Assembly (NCBI GenBank): GCA_011391285.1
Contig: JAABQU010000267.1
Location: 1-11,693 of the forward strand
Source of the DNA: Thiobacillus sp.
Lineage (GTDB): Bacteria; Pseudomonadota; Gammaproteobacteria; Burkholderiales; Thiobacillaceae
Direction: 5' to 3'
DNA length: 11,693 nt
Shown: in pieces, positions 1 through 9,888 of the stretch
How the letters are laid out: each line of letters starts with the position of its first letter
Position numbering within the stretch: the first letter of the stretch is position 1
The notes under the pieces: generated by a model
Databases searched by the model: none
Seen by the model: only the letters and a program-made list of their open reading frames with translations
Told to the model about the DNA's origin: nothing
Translations under genes and position numbers: made by a program

Positions 1-230
1 CCGAGGTAGACGCTGTCGACGCTGTCGGGCAGCTGGGCGACCAGCTTGCGGCACAGCATGGTCTTGCCGCTGCCGACTTCGCCCACCACCTTGATGATGC
101 CCTCGCCCTGGCCGATGGCGTAGAGCAGGGCGGCGAGCATTTCCCCGCGCTGGCCGCCGGCATACCAGTACTCGGTATTCGGCGTGATGCGGAAGGGCGC
201 TTCGTTCAGACCGAAATAGTCAAGGTACAC
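1..230 (-). CDS. MshM/ExeA (GspA)-family AAA ATPase, 5' part only
   Basis: Only the first 76 codons are present; the gene continues past the window start. The reading (VYLDYFGLNEAPFRITPNTE at the N-terminus) has the aromatic, PF-x-ITP opening typical of the ExeA/GspA/MshM family. A complete Walker A loop follows, GEVGSGKT at residues 50-57. These P-loop ATPases support assembly of type II secretion or MSHA-type pilus machinery at the inner membrane. The text resembles MshM more than exosortase-associated ATPases, but that is a judgement from memory. The start is the GTG at 228-230. The same frame holds the preceding gene's TAA at 240-242, so no start further upstream is possible apart from the three codons between. 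No clear Shine-Dalgarno sequence precedes it, so translation is probably coupled to the response regulator 9 bases upstream. The family call is solid; the exact system served is not. Confidence 0.85.
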   Translation of the reverse strand, partial: MYLDYFGLNEAPFRITPNTEYWYAGGQRGEMLAALLYAIGQGEGIIKVVGEVGSGKTMLCRKLVAQLPDSVDSVYL

Positions 231-239
231 GGAGGCGCT

Positions 240-1670
240 TTATTCGGTTCCGTAGGTCTGCATGCGGCTATACAGCGTGGTGCGGTTGATGCCCAGGAGC
301 TTGGCCGCCTGCGACAGGTTGCCGTGGGTCATGTTGAGCGCCGCCTCGACATAGGCTTTTTCCCACTGGCGCAGGGTCACGTCGAGGTTGAAGTTGGCCA
401 GTGTCTGCAACTGCTTGCGCGCCAGTTCGATCAGCGCCTTGCCGTCGTTGGCCAGTGGGATTTCCTGCGGATAGGCCTGGTCGGTATCGAGTTCCGATTC
501 CAGCTGTTGGGCGTTGACGACTGCGCCGGGATATTTGGTGGTGAGGCGGATGGCGATGTTGCGCAGTTCGCGCACGTTGCCTGGGAAGTGGTAGTCCTCC
601 CACATCTGCTGGGCACGGGCGTCGAGCGAGAACGGCTGGCTCTTGGCCTCGCGGGCGTAGAAATCACGGAAGTGGTTGAGCAGGGTCAGCTTGTCCTCGC
701 CCATTTCACGCAGCGGCGGCACCGCGATGGAGAACACCGACAGCCGGTGGTAGAGGTCGGCGCGGAAGCGGCCGGCCTTGATCTCGGCGCGCAGATCGCG
801 GTTGGTGGCGGTGACCACGCGCGCGTTGGAAAAGCGCGGCTGGGTTTCGCCGACGCGCTGGTATTCGCCGTTTTCCAGCACGCGCAAGAGCTTCGCCTGC
901 AATTCCAGCGGCAGTTCGCCGATCTCGTCGAGGAACAGGGTGCCGTTTTCCGCTTCCTCGAAATAGCCGGCGCGGGCGCTGGTGGCACCGGTGAACGCGC
1001 CCTTGGCATAGCCGAACAGGGTGGGCTCGACCAGGGTCGGCGAAATCGCCGCGCAGTTGAGCGCCAGATAGGGTTTGGGCGCGCGCGGCGACAACTGGTG
1101 CAGGCTGGAGGCGACACGCTCCTTGCCGCTGCCCGACTCGCCTTCGATCAGCACGGGGAAGGGCGCCGCGGCATATTGCTTGATCTGCTCGCGTAGCTTG
1201 TCCATCGCCGGGCTTTCGCCGACGATGCCGGAATCCTTGACGGGCGCCGGCGCCTTGTCGGCAGTGCGCTCGGCATCCTGCACCAGCAGTGCATTGAACA
1301 GCAGCGATTTCAGGCGCTCGGGTTCGCACGGTTTGGCGACAAAATCGATTGCGCCCAGCGCACGTGCGTGGCGTGCGTTGGCTTCGTCGCTCTGGCCGGA
1401 TAGCACCAGGATCTTGATGCTGGGCGAGATGCTCAGCAGATCGGCGATCAGGGCGAAGCCTTCATCGGGCTTGTGCGGATGGGGTGGCAGCCCGAGGTCG
1501 ACCAGCGCCAGTTGCGGGGGTTCGTCCAGCTGCATCAGCAGGCTTTTGACCTGGGCGCGTGATTCGGCGGCCGAGATCTCGAAGTCCTTGCTCAATACAT
1601 AGGTCAGCGTGTCGGAAATCAGCGGATCGTCATCGACGATCAGCAAGCTCGGCTTGTTGGTTTGGACCAC
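240..1670 (-). CDS. Sigma-54-dependent response regulator, PrsR-like (NtrC family)
   Basis: A complete 476-residue three-domain activator. The receiver domain (about 1-128) has acidic-pocket residues D13-D15, phospho-acceptor D58, S91 and K113. A proline-rich insert after D58 ([12 protein letters not shown]) recalls the LPPDPD...EGF loop of PrsR, the PEP-CTERM/exopolysaccharide regulator. The AAA+ domain (about 148-385) has Walker A GESGSGKE at 177-184, an intact sigma-54 contact loop GAFTGA at 224-229, Walker B TLFLDEI at 244-250 and sensor [10 protein letters not shown] at 364-371. A Fis-type helix-turn-helix (about 448-473) binds the enhancer. It should activate sigma-54 promoters when phosphorylated by a histidine kinase not in this window. 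The start is GTG at 1670, 4 bases after AGGAGG. It is closely followed by the MshM/ExeA-type ATPase gene, suggesting control of pilus or secretion functions. Family certain; PrsR orthology inferred. Confidence 0.93.
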   Translation of the reverse strand: MVQTNKPSLLIVDDDPLISDTLTYVLSKDFEISAAESRAQVKSLLMQLDEPPQLALVDLGLPPHPHKPDEGFALIADLLSISPSIKILVLSGQSDEANARHARALGAIDFVAKPCEPERLKSLLFNALLVQDAERTADKAPAPVKDSGIVGESPAMDKLREQIKQYAAAPFPVLIEGESGSGKERVASSLHQLSPRAPKPYLALNCAAISPTLVEPTLFGYAKGAFTGATSARAGYFEEAENGTLFLDEIGELPLELQAKLLRVLENGEYQRVGETQPRFSNARVVTATNRDLRAEIKAGRFRADLYHRLSVFSIAVPPLREMGEDKLTLLNHFRDFYAREAKSQPFSLDARAQQMWEDYHFPGNVRELRNIAIRLTTKYPGAVVNAQQLESELDTDQAYPQEIPLANDGKALIELARKQLQTLANFNLDVTLRQWEKAYVEAALNMTHGNLSQAAKLLGINRTTLYSRMQTYGTE

Positions 1671-1674
1671 ATGT

Positions 1675-1680
1675 CCTCCT
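1675..1680 (-). promoter_or_regulatory. Ribosome binding site of the response regulator (unusually close)
   Basis: On the minus strand a perfect AGGAGG is followed by ACATGTGG. It is only 4 bases from the GTG that opens the response-regulator frame and 2 bases from an out-of-frame ATG (1670-1672). That ATG would give a 10-residue peptide ending at 1640. No later in-frame start would preserve the first beta strand of the receiver domain, so the GTG is retained as the start. Confidence 0.6.
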
Positions 1681-1746
1681 GGTCGAATGATGCCGAAATC
1701 GCGCCCGTCTTCAGGAAGGGTTGCTGCGCGTGTCGGATTTTCGTCG

Positions 1747-1774
1747 ATTGTGCCAGAGACCCGATGAAAGTAAA
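1747..1774 (-). promoter_or_regulatory. Possible sigma-70 promoter for the response regulator
   Basis: Minus strand: TTTACT (1769-1774) as -35, a 16-base spacer and CACAAT (1747-1752) as -10, each matching four of six consensus positions. It lies in the 166-base gap between the PilZ-like gene and the regulator and would leave a leader of about 70 bases. The same stretch contains TGGCAC, half of a sigma-54 site, but the matching GC at -12 is absent. The call is weak. Confidence 0.3.
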
Positions 1775-1836
1775 ACCGGGGCGAGCGGGCCGGAGGGCGA
1801 TGACTACAAGAGGGGAGGGTGTGGCAGACGGGAATA

Positions 1837-3525
1837 TCAGCTGATCACGGCATCGGCAATCACACGCATCCAGCCTTCGCTGTGCTCGAGCGGGCGGCCC
1901 AGGGCTATGAGCTTGGGTTCCTTTGCGCCCCGAACCTCGAAGACCTTGCCGGGCGTGAAACGAACAGGATCGATCACGATGCTGTTCGGATCGCTGTCCA
2001 GCCACAGGCTGGCATGCGGCAGGCTGCTGCCGATGTTGTCGAACCCGTTGACGGTGTAGCCCGGCGTGGTGGTGTCGTACAGCATCGCCAGCGTGGGCAT
2101 TTCGGCCAGCGTTTCGATGCCGATCGAACTGGTATCTTCGTCGATGCGCGAGAGTCGACGAACGATCCCGATTTTCCATTGCTCCGCGTCATGCACCTTG
2201 ATTCCGATCAGGGCGCCGACGCGCAACCAATCCTTGTCGCGCGTTTCGATTAGGGCGCCATAGCCGCATTCACTTTCATCGTGCATGACCCAGCGTTCAA
2301 CATCGGGGGAACTCGGGCTGGCCGGGACGTGCATCTGCGAGGCGCGATCCCGGGTGCGATCGGTGATGAAACCGTATACATGCACATCGTCGACTTCGTT
2401 GTAATTGAGTCCGTACCCGTAGGGCGAGACGCTGGCGGGCGTGTTGGCCGCCTTGATCTGGCCGATGATGGCGTTGAGGCCGTGCACCACATCGACCAGC
2501 CGTTTGACCGACTCGCGCGGTGCGCGCCGCTGCTCGCGTGACTCCAGTGACGCCCATTGATGCTGCAGATGACCCAGCAGTTCGATGTTTTCACTATTGC
2601 GGGAAATTTCGATCTGGCCGATTTCTGCGGGGGCGTCGCCTTCACGCAATGCGGTTCGCGCTTCCTGAATTTTCTGCAGCAGGCCTGACGTTGACCAGAA
2701 ACGCATCGGCTTGCCGGTGTCGGGCTTGCGCACCCGGCGCGCGCCATGGTCGGCCGACAAGTCGATGACGAAATTGTGGACGGTGGCGTCGAAACGGTCG
2801 TCAAGTTGCAGCATGTCGTGCCAGCCGCCCAGCCAGCGGTCCAGCAGATCGAGTTGCCGGGGATAGAGCGAGCCGGAATTGGCCAGGTCCAGCATGAGGA
2901 TGTGCAGATAGGCCGTTTCGCAGTTGCACTTGGATGCGTCTTCGGCATACATCCGCTGCGGCGTGCGATGGAAGCCCTCTGTTTCGGCGATGCGGTAGAG
3001 ATTGTGCAGCTTCAGCCAGAGTTTCTCGGCCATCGGAAGATAACGGATTGCGCGCCATCTCAGCAGCTGCCCCATGGTGCGAATCGCGCGCAGGGTGATC
3101 AGAGGGATCGAGTTGTCGCGCTGATTTCTGCCTGCTTCGCGGGCAATGTGCAGCACAAAGGTGTGATAGCCGCGCGCCGATTCCCAGTAGAGGCCATACA
3201 CGGCGTGCCAGAGCTGGCTTTCCATCGTGCGCGACATGCGCGGATTGCGCAGATACTGGCGAACCAGCGTGTCCTGCAGGTCACGCGCCCTTTCGTCCAG
3301 CAGCATGAAGATGGCCAGTCGTTCTTTCGTGTACTGCGTCGATTGCTCGTTGAAGCGCTTGAGTTCGTTGAGGATTGCCTGCTGACACTTGAACACGTCG
3401 CCAAGGGGCAGATCCTCCAGCCAGCGCGTCGCCGCCTTGACGCTGGCCAAAGGGCCATCGCTGTTTTTGCCGAAAGGCGCAATACGCGCGAACTGCGAGG
3501 TTAATTTATCGACCAGTGAGTTCAT
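1837..3525 (-). CDS. Conserved hypothetical protein with a split PilZ-type c-di-GMP-binding signature
   Basis: A 562-residue cytosolic-looking protein with no signal peptide or membrane segment; I do not recognise a named gene. Residues 1-330 look largely helical and charged. The C-terminal part carries both PilZ signatures: RxxxR at R333-R337 (RRAPR) and D/NxSxxG at D416-G421 (DESECG). The second is followed by beta-rich text (GYGALIETRDKDWLRVGALI, then WKIGIVRRL at 450-458) of the kind seen after that motif in PilZ barrels. The motifs are 78 residues apart, against a few tens in compact PilZ domains, so a long insert (about 345-410) would sit within the barrel. PilZ proteins bind c-di-GMP and control motility, pili or exopolysaccharide, which fits the downstream regulator and MshM/ExeA-type ATPase. 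The start is ATG at 3525 with a weak GGAG 13 bases upstream. The PilZ call rests on motifs only; the N-terminal role is unknown. Confidence 0.72.
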   Translation of the reverse strand: MNSLVDKLTSQFARIAPFGKNSDGPLASVKAATRWLEDLPLGDVFKCQQAILNELKRFNEQSTQYTKERLAIFMLLDERARDLQDTLVRQYLRNPRMSRTMESQLWHAVYGLYWESARGYHTFVLHIAREAGRNQRDNSIPLITLRAIRTMGQLLRWRAIRYLPMAEKLWLKLHNLYRIAETEGFHRTPQRMYAEDASKCNCETAYLHILMLDLANSGSLYPRQLDLLDRWLGGWHDMLQLDDRFDATVHNFVIDLSADHGARRVRKPDTGKPMRFWSTSGLLQKIQEARTALREGDAPAEIGQIEISRNSENIELLGHLQHQWASLESREQRRAPRESVKRLVDVVHGLNAIIGQIKAANTPASVSPYGYGLNYNEVDDVHVYGFITDRTRDRASQMHVPASPSSPDVERWVMHDESECGYGALIETRDKDWLRVGALIGIKVHDAEQWKIGIVRRLSRIDEDTSSIGIETLAEMPTLAMLYDTTTPGYTVNGFDNIGSSLPHASLWLDSDPNSIVIDPVRFTPGKVFEVRGAKEPKLIALGRPLEHSEGWMRVIADAVIS

Positions 3526-3546
3526 GTTCTGCAGGCTGCTCCGTGG

Positions 3547-3604
3547 TGAGGGTCATGTTCCCAGACTATTTGCACTGTTACATAGCAATTACTGTGCCTG
3601 ACCC

Positions 3605-3607
<3 letters not shown>
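3547..3607. repeat. Palindromic, REP-like sequence overlapping the alaS stop
   Basis: Perfect 9-base inverted repeats TGAGGGTCA (3547-3555) and TGACCCTCA (3599-3607) enclose 43 bases. Inside is a second, imperfect pair, GCACTGTTA (3572-3580) and TTACTGTGC (3589-3597), with two T-T mismatches and an 8-base loop. The right arm contains the alaS stop codon. The centre is visibly AT-richer than the genes around it. There is no run of T after the stem on either strand, so it is not a classical intrinsic terminator. The GGGTCA/TGACCC termini resemble palindromes associated with REP/Y1-transposase repeats, though no transposase is present here. Confidence 0.5.
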
Positions 3608-6223
<2,616 letters not shown>

Positions 6224-6255
6224 GGTGTTGGTATCGATTCGTGCGTGGGCGACGG

Positions 6256-6270
6256 ACAATAAGCGATTGT
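6256..6270. promoter_or_regulatory. Small dyad over the alaS promoter start region
   Basis: ACAAT, five bases (AAGCG), then ATTGT form a perfect dyad that overlaps the predicted -10 box and transcription start of alaS. Escherichia coli AlaRS is known to repress its own gene by binding a palindrome flanking its transcription start. A similar autoregulatory site is therefore conceivable here, but arms this short also arise by chance. Confidence 0.3.
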
Positions 6271-6295
6271 ATCCGTTAAAGTTCCGGGCTTACAG
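6266..6295 (-). promoter_or_regulatory. Likely sigma-70 promoter of alaS
   Basis: Minus strand: CTGTAA (6290-6295, three of six matches to TTGACA), an 18-base spacer and TACAAT (6266-6271, five of six matches to TATAAT). Transcription would begin near 6259 and leave a leader of about 36 bases before the ATG at 6223. The -10 is good and the -35 poor. The position in the 90-base divergent gap supports the call. Confidence 0.45.
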
Positions 6296-6313
6296 GCGCC
6301 GAGGATAGTGAAA

Positions 6314-6856
6314 ATGGACGACGAGGCAGTCATCGCAGCCATGCGGGAATGGATCGAAAAGGCGGTCATCGGGCTCAATCTGTGCCCGTTCGCCAAGGCG
6401 GTCTATGTGAAAAACCAGGTGCGCTACGTGGTGAGCTCGGCCAGGCATCTGGACGGTTTCCTCGAAGACCTCGACCGCGAACTGGATTTCCTCGCCGCCG
6501 CCGATCCCGATGAAATCGATACCACGCTCTTGATTCACCCCACGCTGCTGCCGGATTTCCTCGATTTCAACGATTTCATGCAGCTGGCCGAGGCCGCCGT
6601 CGACGAGCACGGGCTGGACGGCGTGATCCAGATCGCCAGTTTCCACCCGCGCTTCCAGTTCGAGGGCACCGAGCCCGACGAGATGGGCAACTACACCAAC
6701 CGCGCGCCGTTCCCCACCCTGCATCTGTTGCGCGAGGCGAGCATCGAACGCGCGGTGGCGGCCTTCCCCGAAGCCGAAACGATCTACCAGCGCAATATCG
6801 AAACCCTGGAACAACTGGGGCTCGAAGGCTGGCAGGCCCTGTGGCGCAAGCCCTGA
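6314..6856 (+). CDS. DUF1415 family protein
   Basis: A 180-residue soluble protein recognised as DUF1415, a conserved proteobacterial family of unknown biochemical function. The family's conserved blocks are all present: AVIGLNLCPFAK (17-28), FHPRFQFEG (110-118) and NRAPFPTLHLLRE (129-141). The Cys-Pro, His-Pro-Arg and Arg-Ala-Pro residues look like candidates for a functional site, but that is inference. The ATG at 6314 is preferred over the GTG at 6308. The GAGGA at 6301-6305 lies 8 bases before the ATG but only 2 before the GTG, and the ATG gives the usual short N-terminus. It is divergent from alaS and converges on pepN with 16 bases between the genes. No strong promoter is visible in front of it. 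Confidence 0.93.
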   Translation: MDDEAVIAAMREWIEKAVIGLNLCPFAKAVYVKNQVRYVVSSARHLDGFLEDLDRELDFLAAADPDEIDTTLLIHPTLLPDFLDFNDFMQLAEAAVDEHGLDGVIQIASFHPRFQFEGTEPDEMGNYTNRAPFPTLHLLREASIERAVAAFPEAETIYQRNIETLEQLGLEGWQALWRKP

Positions 6857-6875
6857 CGAGGCGAACGCGCCGTCA
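6854..6875. terminator. Shared hairpin between convergent genes
   Basis: TGAC, a two-base bulge (GA), GGCG, the loop AACG, then CGCC and GTCA form an 8-bp stem. The TGA stop of the DUF1415 gene (6854-6856) pairs with the complement of the pepN stop (6873-6875). Its place exactly at the convergent gene ends suggests a bidirectional transcription end. A T-run is missing on both sides, so it is not a standard intrinsic terminator. Confidence 0.4.
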
Positions 6876-9572
6876 CTTCAAGGCATTGCCGACGACTTCA
6901 GCGACGTCCTTCGCCAGCCCATCGCGGGCCATCACCCGCTCCAGCGCCGCGCGCGCATGGCCCTGCCGCACGGCATCGAACTGGCGCCAGCGGTCGAAGC
7001 TGCGCGCCAGGCGCGACGCCACCTGCGGGTTGATCGCCTGCAGTTCGATGATGACGTCGGCCGCGAGCGCGTAGCCGCTGCCGTCGGCCGCATGGAAGTG
7101 GCGCGGGTTGGCGGCGCAGAAGCTGCGCACCAGAGCGTAGACCTTGTTCGGATTCCTCAGGTCGAAGGCCGGCGACCGCATGAGCTCGCGCACCCGCGCC
7201 GCGGTGCCGGGCAGGCGCGACGTCGCCTGCACCTGCAGCCACTTGTCGACCACCAGCGCCTCGTCGTGCCAGCGGGCGTAGAACGCCGCCAGCGCCGTTT
7301 CGCGTTCGGGCAGGTCTAGGTTGGCCAGCGTGCCCAGCGCGGCGATGACGTCGGTCATGTTGCCGCCGTCTTCGAACTGGGCCAGCAGACGCGGCAGCAC
7401 GGCATCCTTGAGAGTGGGGTCGTCGCTTTCAGCCAGGTAGCCGAGGCAGAGATTGCGCAGGGCGCGGCGGCCGACCTGGGCGCCGTCCGGGGCGTAGGGC
7501 TCGGCCGGGGCGAGCGTGTTCCACACGGCCTCGAAACGCTCGCGCAATTGCATCGCCAAGTGGCGTCGCAGGCTGACGCGGGCACGGTGGATCGCCTCGG
7601 GGTCGATGATCTCGCCGCGGCCGGCCATCGCCTCGGCCAGCACCTGCTCGGCCGGCAGGACCAAAGCCTCGGCGGCGAGCGCAGGGTCGTGGGTGAGGCC
7701 GGCGTCGAGCACGCGGCCGCAGGCGGCGACGAAGGCATCGGGGATCCAGGACTCGCCCTCGCCACCGGCTGAGATCCCGGCGAGCAGGACGCGGGTGGCG
7801 AGGCGCTGGCCGGCCTCCCAGCGATTGAACGCATCGGCGTCGTGCGCCATCAAGTGGGCGAGCTCGGCGTCGGTCTGCTCGAACTCGAGCTGCACCGGCG
7901 CGGAAAAGTCGCGCAGCGGCGAGGCGACTGGCGCCGCCGGAATGTCCTCGAAGACGAAAGTTTGTGTGGTCTCGGTGAGCGACAGCACGCGCGTAGTGCC
8001 GTGCGGTGCGGGCTCGCCCGCCAGGCGCAGCGGCGCGTCCGTGCCGTCGGGCAGCACCAGGCCCAGTGCCACCGGAATGTGCAGCGGGCCCTCGACGATC
8101 GGCATGCCTGCCTCCTTGAGGCGCTGCTCGTAGGCGGTCGGGGCGAGGCTTTGCGTGAGGGTCAGGGTGTAGCGCCGGGCCGCTGCATCCCATGCCCCCT
8201 CGGCTTTGAGGCGCGGCGTGCCGGCACGGGCGTACCAGCGGCGGAACTGGGCGAGGTCGACGCCCGAGGCATCCTGCATGGCGGCGACGAAATCCTCGCA
8301 GGTGACGGCCTGGCCGTCGTGGCGCTGGAAGTACAGATCCATGCCGGCGCGAAACCCCTCGCGCCCGACGAGCGTGTGGATCATGCGCACGACTTCGGCA
8401 CCCTTGTTGTACACGGTGGCGGTGTAGAAGTTGTTGATCTCGGCGTAGGACGCCGGCCGCACCGGGTGCGCCATCGGGCCGGCATCCTCGGGGAACTGGC
8501 CGACGCGCAGGGCGCGCACCTCCTGGATGCGGGTGACGGCGCGCGAATGCGTGTCGGCGCCGAATGCCTGGTCGCGGAAGACGGTGAGACCCTCCTTCAG
8601 CGAGAGCTGGAACCAGTCGCGGCAGGTGACGCGGTTGCCGGTCCAGTTGTGGAAGTACTCGTGGGCGACGACGCGGTCGATGGCCTGGTAGTCGGCGTCG
8701 GTCGCAGTGTCGGGGCGGGCCAGCACGTACTTGGTGTTGAAGATGTTGAGGCCCTTGTTCTCCATCGCCCCCATGTTGAAGTCACCCACCGCCACGATCA
8801 TGTAGTGGTCGAGGTCCATTTCGAGGCCGAAGCGTGCCTCGTCCCAGCGCATCGATTTCTTCAGCGCAGCCATGGCGTGGCCGCACTGGTCGAGCTTGCC
8901 GGGCTCGACATACACCGCGAGGCGGACGCTGCGGCCGGAACGGGTGACGAATTCATCCTCCAGCATGTCCAGTTTGGCGGCGACCAGCGCGAACAGGTAG
9001 CAGGGCTTGGGGAAGGGATCCTCCCAGCGTGCCCACTGGCGCGAGGGGTCGTGCTCGCTGACGCCCGAAGCAACCCGATTGCCGTTGGACAGCAGCTGCG
9101 GGAAGCGCTCGACATCGGCCTCGATGGTGCAGGTGTAGCGCGCCATCACGTCGGGACGGTCGGGAAAGAAGGTGATGCGGCGGAAGCCCTCGGCCTCGCA
9201 CTGGGTGAAGTAGCCGTCCCGGGAACGGTAGAGGCCGGACAGCTGCGTGTTGCTGTCCGGCTCCAGGCGCACCACGGTTTCGAGCACGAAGGCGTCCGGC
9301 AGCGGGCCGGCGATGCTCAGCGTGTCGTTGGCAACGGTATAGCGCGCGGGGTCGAGCGCGGCGCCGTCGAGGCTCACCGCCTGCAAGGCGAGGTCCTCGC
9401 CGTTCAGAACCAGCGCGCCGCCGGCCCCCTGCGGATTGCGCCGGCAGGCCAGCCGGGCGCGGACTTCGGCGAGGTCATGCTGGATCGAGACCTGGAGATC
9501 GACCGTGTCGACCCACCAGACGGGGGGCACGTAGTCCTTGAGGTGGATCGTGTTGGGGGTTTCGGTGCGCAT
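6873..9572 (-). CDS. pepN: Aminopeptidase N (M1 zinc metallopeptidase)
   Basis: A full-length 899-residue cytosolic aminopeptidase that removes N-terminal residues from peptides during protein turnover. The N-terminal beta domain is followed by the exopeptidase signature GAMEN at 268-272, which binds the free N-terminus. The zinc site is HEYFH at 304-308 with the third ligand E327 in LKEGL and catalytic base E305. The transition-state tyrosine is Y388 in FYTATVYNKG. All four sit exactly 7 residues later than in E. coli PepN. The C-terminal half matches the PepN-specific beta-sandwich and helical repeats, ending NPRHFHAADGSGY...RSFDRWRQFD. The ATG at 9572 has AGGA 7 bases upstream. The gene is convergent with the DUF1415 gene and divergent from the SulP gene. 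Nothing is missing. Confidence 0.98.
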   Translation of the reverse strand: MRTETPNTIHLKDYVPPVWWVDTVDLQVSIQHDLAEVRARLACRRNPQGAGGALVLNGEDLALQAVSLDGAALDPARYTVANDTLSIAGPLPDAFVLETVVRLEPDSNTQLSGLYRSRDGYFTQCEAEGFRRITFFPDRPDVMARYTCTIEADVERFPQLLSNGNRVASGVSEHDPSRQWARWEDPFPKPCYLFALVAAKLDMLEDEFVTRSGRSVRLAVYVEPGKLDQCGHAMAALKKSMRWDEARFGLEMDLDHYMIVAVGDFNMGAMENKGLNIFNTKYVLARPDTATDADYQAIDRVVAHEYFHNWTGNRVTCRDWFQLSLKEGLTVFRDQAFGADTHSRAVTRIQEVRALRVGQFPEDAGPMAHPVRPASYAEINNFYTATVYNKGAEVVRMIHTLVGREGFRAGMDLYFQRHDGQAVTCEDFVAAMQDASGVDLAQFRRWYARAGTPRLKAEGAWDAAARRYTLTLTQSLAPTAYEQRLKEAGMPIVEGPLHIPVALGLVLPDGTDAPLRLAGEPAPHGTTRVLSLTETTQTFVFEDIPAAPVASPLRDFSAPVQLEFEQTDAELAHLMAHDADAFNRWEAGQRLATRVLLAGISAGGEGESWIPDAFVAACGRVLDAGLTHDPALAAEALVLPAEQVLAEAMAGRGEIIDPEAIHRARVSLRRHLAMQLRERFEAVWNTLAPAEPYAPDGAQVGRRALRNLCLGYLAESDDPTLKDAVLPRLLAQFEDGGNMTDVIAALGTLANLDLPERETALAAFYARWHDEALVVDKWLQVQATSRLPGTAARVRELMRSPAFDLRNPNKVYALVRSFCAANPRHFHAADGSGYALAADVIIELQAINPQVASRLARSFDRWRQFDAVRQGHARAALERVMARDGLAKDVAEVVGNALK

Positions 9573-9645
9573 GGGAAATTCCTGGGGTCAGTCTGAATCG
9601 AGACTATCACCCTCCGCCCATTTCCACACCGTTGCCCGCTTCATC

Positions 9646-9662
9646 CCGCCTGACCGAGGCGG
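9646..9662. promoter_or_regulatory. Short hairpin upstream of the sulP promoter
   Basis: CCGCCT, loop GACCG, AGGCGG: a perfect 6-bp GC-rich inverted repeat ending 12 bases before the sulP -35 box. It could be an operator or merely a structural element. There is no T-tract, and neither gene ends here, so a terminator role is unlikely. Confidence 0.3.
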
Positions 9663-9673
9663 ACGGCCGTTCC

Positions 9674-9703
9674 TGGACAGGGGGCGAGTAATGAAACGAT
9701 AAT
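9674..9703 (+). promoter_or_regulatory. Sigma-70-like promoter of sulP
   Basis: TGGACA (9674-9679, five of six matches to TTGACA), an 18-base spacer and GATAAT (9698-9703, five of six matches to TATAAT). This is the best promoter match I saw in the window. Transcription would start near 9710, leaving a leader of about 179 bases before the ATG at 9889. Confidence 0.55.
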
Positions 9704-9888
9704 CACGGGCCTTGCAATGCCAGGTTCATAGCGGTCCCATGTAACTCCCGGCAGTTCCTTCCGCCGTCCCGCCGCACCCGAAGCCTTTGGCCTGCGTGCG
9801 ACGTGTCCTGTTCTCAAGCGCTAGATTCCGGTTTGCTCAGCCCCGGCTGGAGTGGCCCCGCATTGCACCTTTCCTATCGGCTCGCCCC

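Larger units (their letters stand above)
9573..9888. other. Divergent intergenic region between pepN and sulP
   Basis: This 316-base gap holds the pepN ribosome binding site, a perfect 6-bp hairpin (9646-9662) and a sulP promoter candidate (9674-9703). The remainder, about 180 bases, is presumed untranslated leader. The sulP frame stays open back to a TTG at 9787, but nothing upstream of 9889 resembles a SulP N-terminus. For pepN, the best -10-like sequence is GATAGT near 9602-9607 on the minus strand, with no matching -35. Confidence 0.6.

Noticed and set aside
324..1196. Plus-strand open frame (290 codons) opposite the response regulator
   Set aside because: Antisense shadow of the AAA+ domain; composition and lack of motifs argue against a gene.
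1745..1760. Sigma-54 promoter upstream of the response regulator
   Set aside because: TGGCAC is present, but the GC of the -12 element is absent at the required spacing.
1777..1794. Terminator after the PilZ-like gene (CCGG...CCGG followed by TTTT on the minus strand)
   Set aside because: The stem is only four base pairs around a ten-base loop, too weak to support.
6224..6259. 12-codon extension of AlaRS from a TTG
   Set aside because: It coincides with the predicted transcription start. The ATG at 6223 gives the standard MKSS N-terminus.
7842..9596. Long plus-strand open frame (584 codons) opposite pepN
   Set aside because: Same explanation: a mirror of pepN codons, with no recognisable domain and no ribosome site.
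9787..9888. 34-codon N-terminal extension of SulP from a TTG
   Set aside because: It has no ribosome site, and its arginine-rich text does not resemble SulP N-termini. The ATG at 9889 starts the familiar family sequence.
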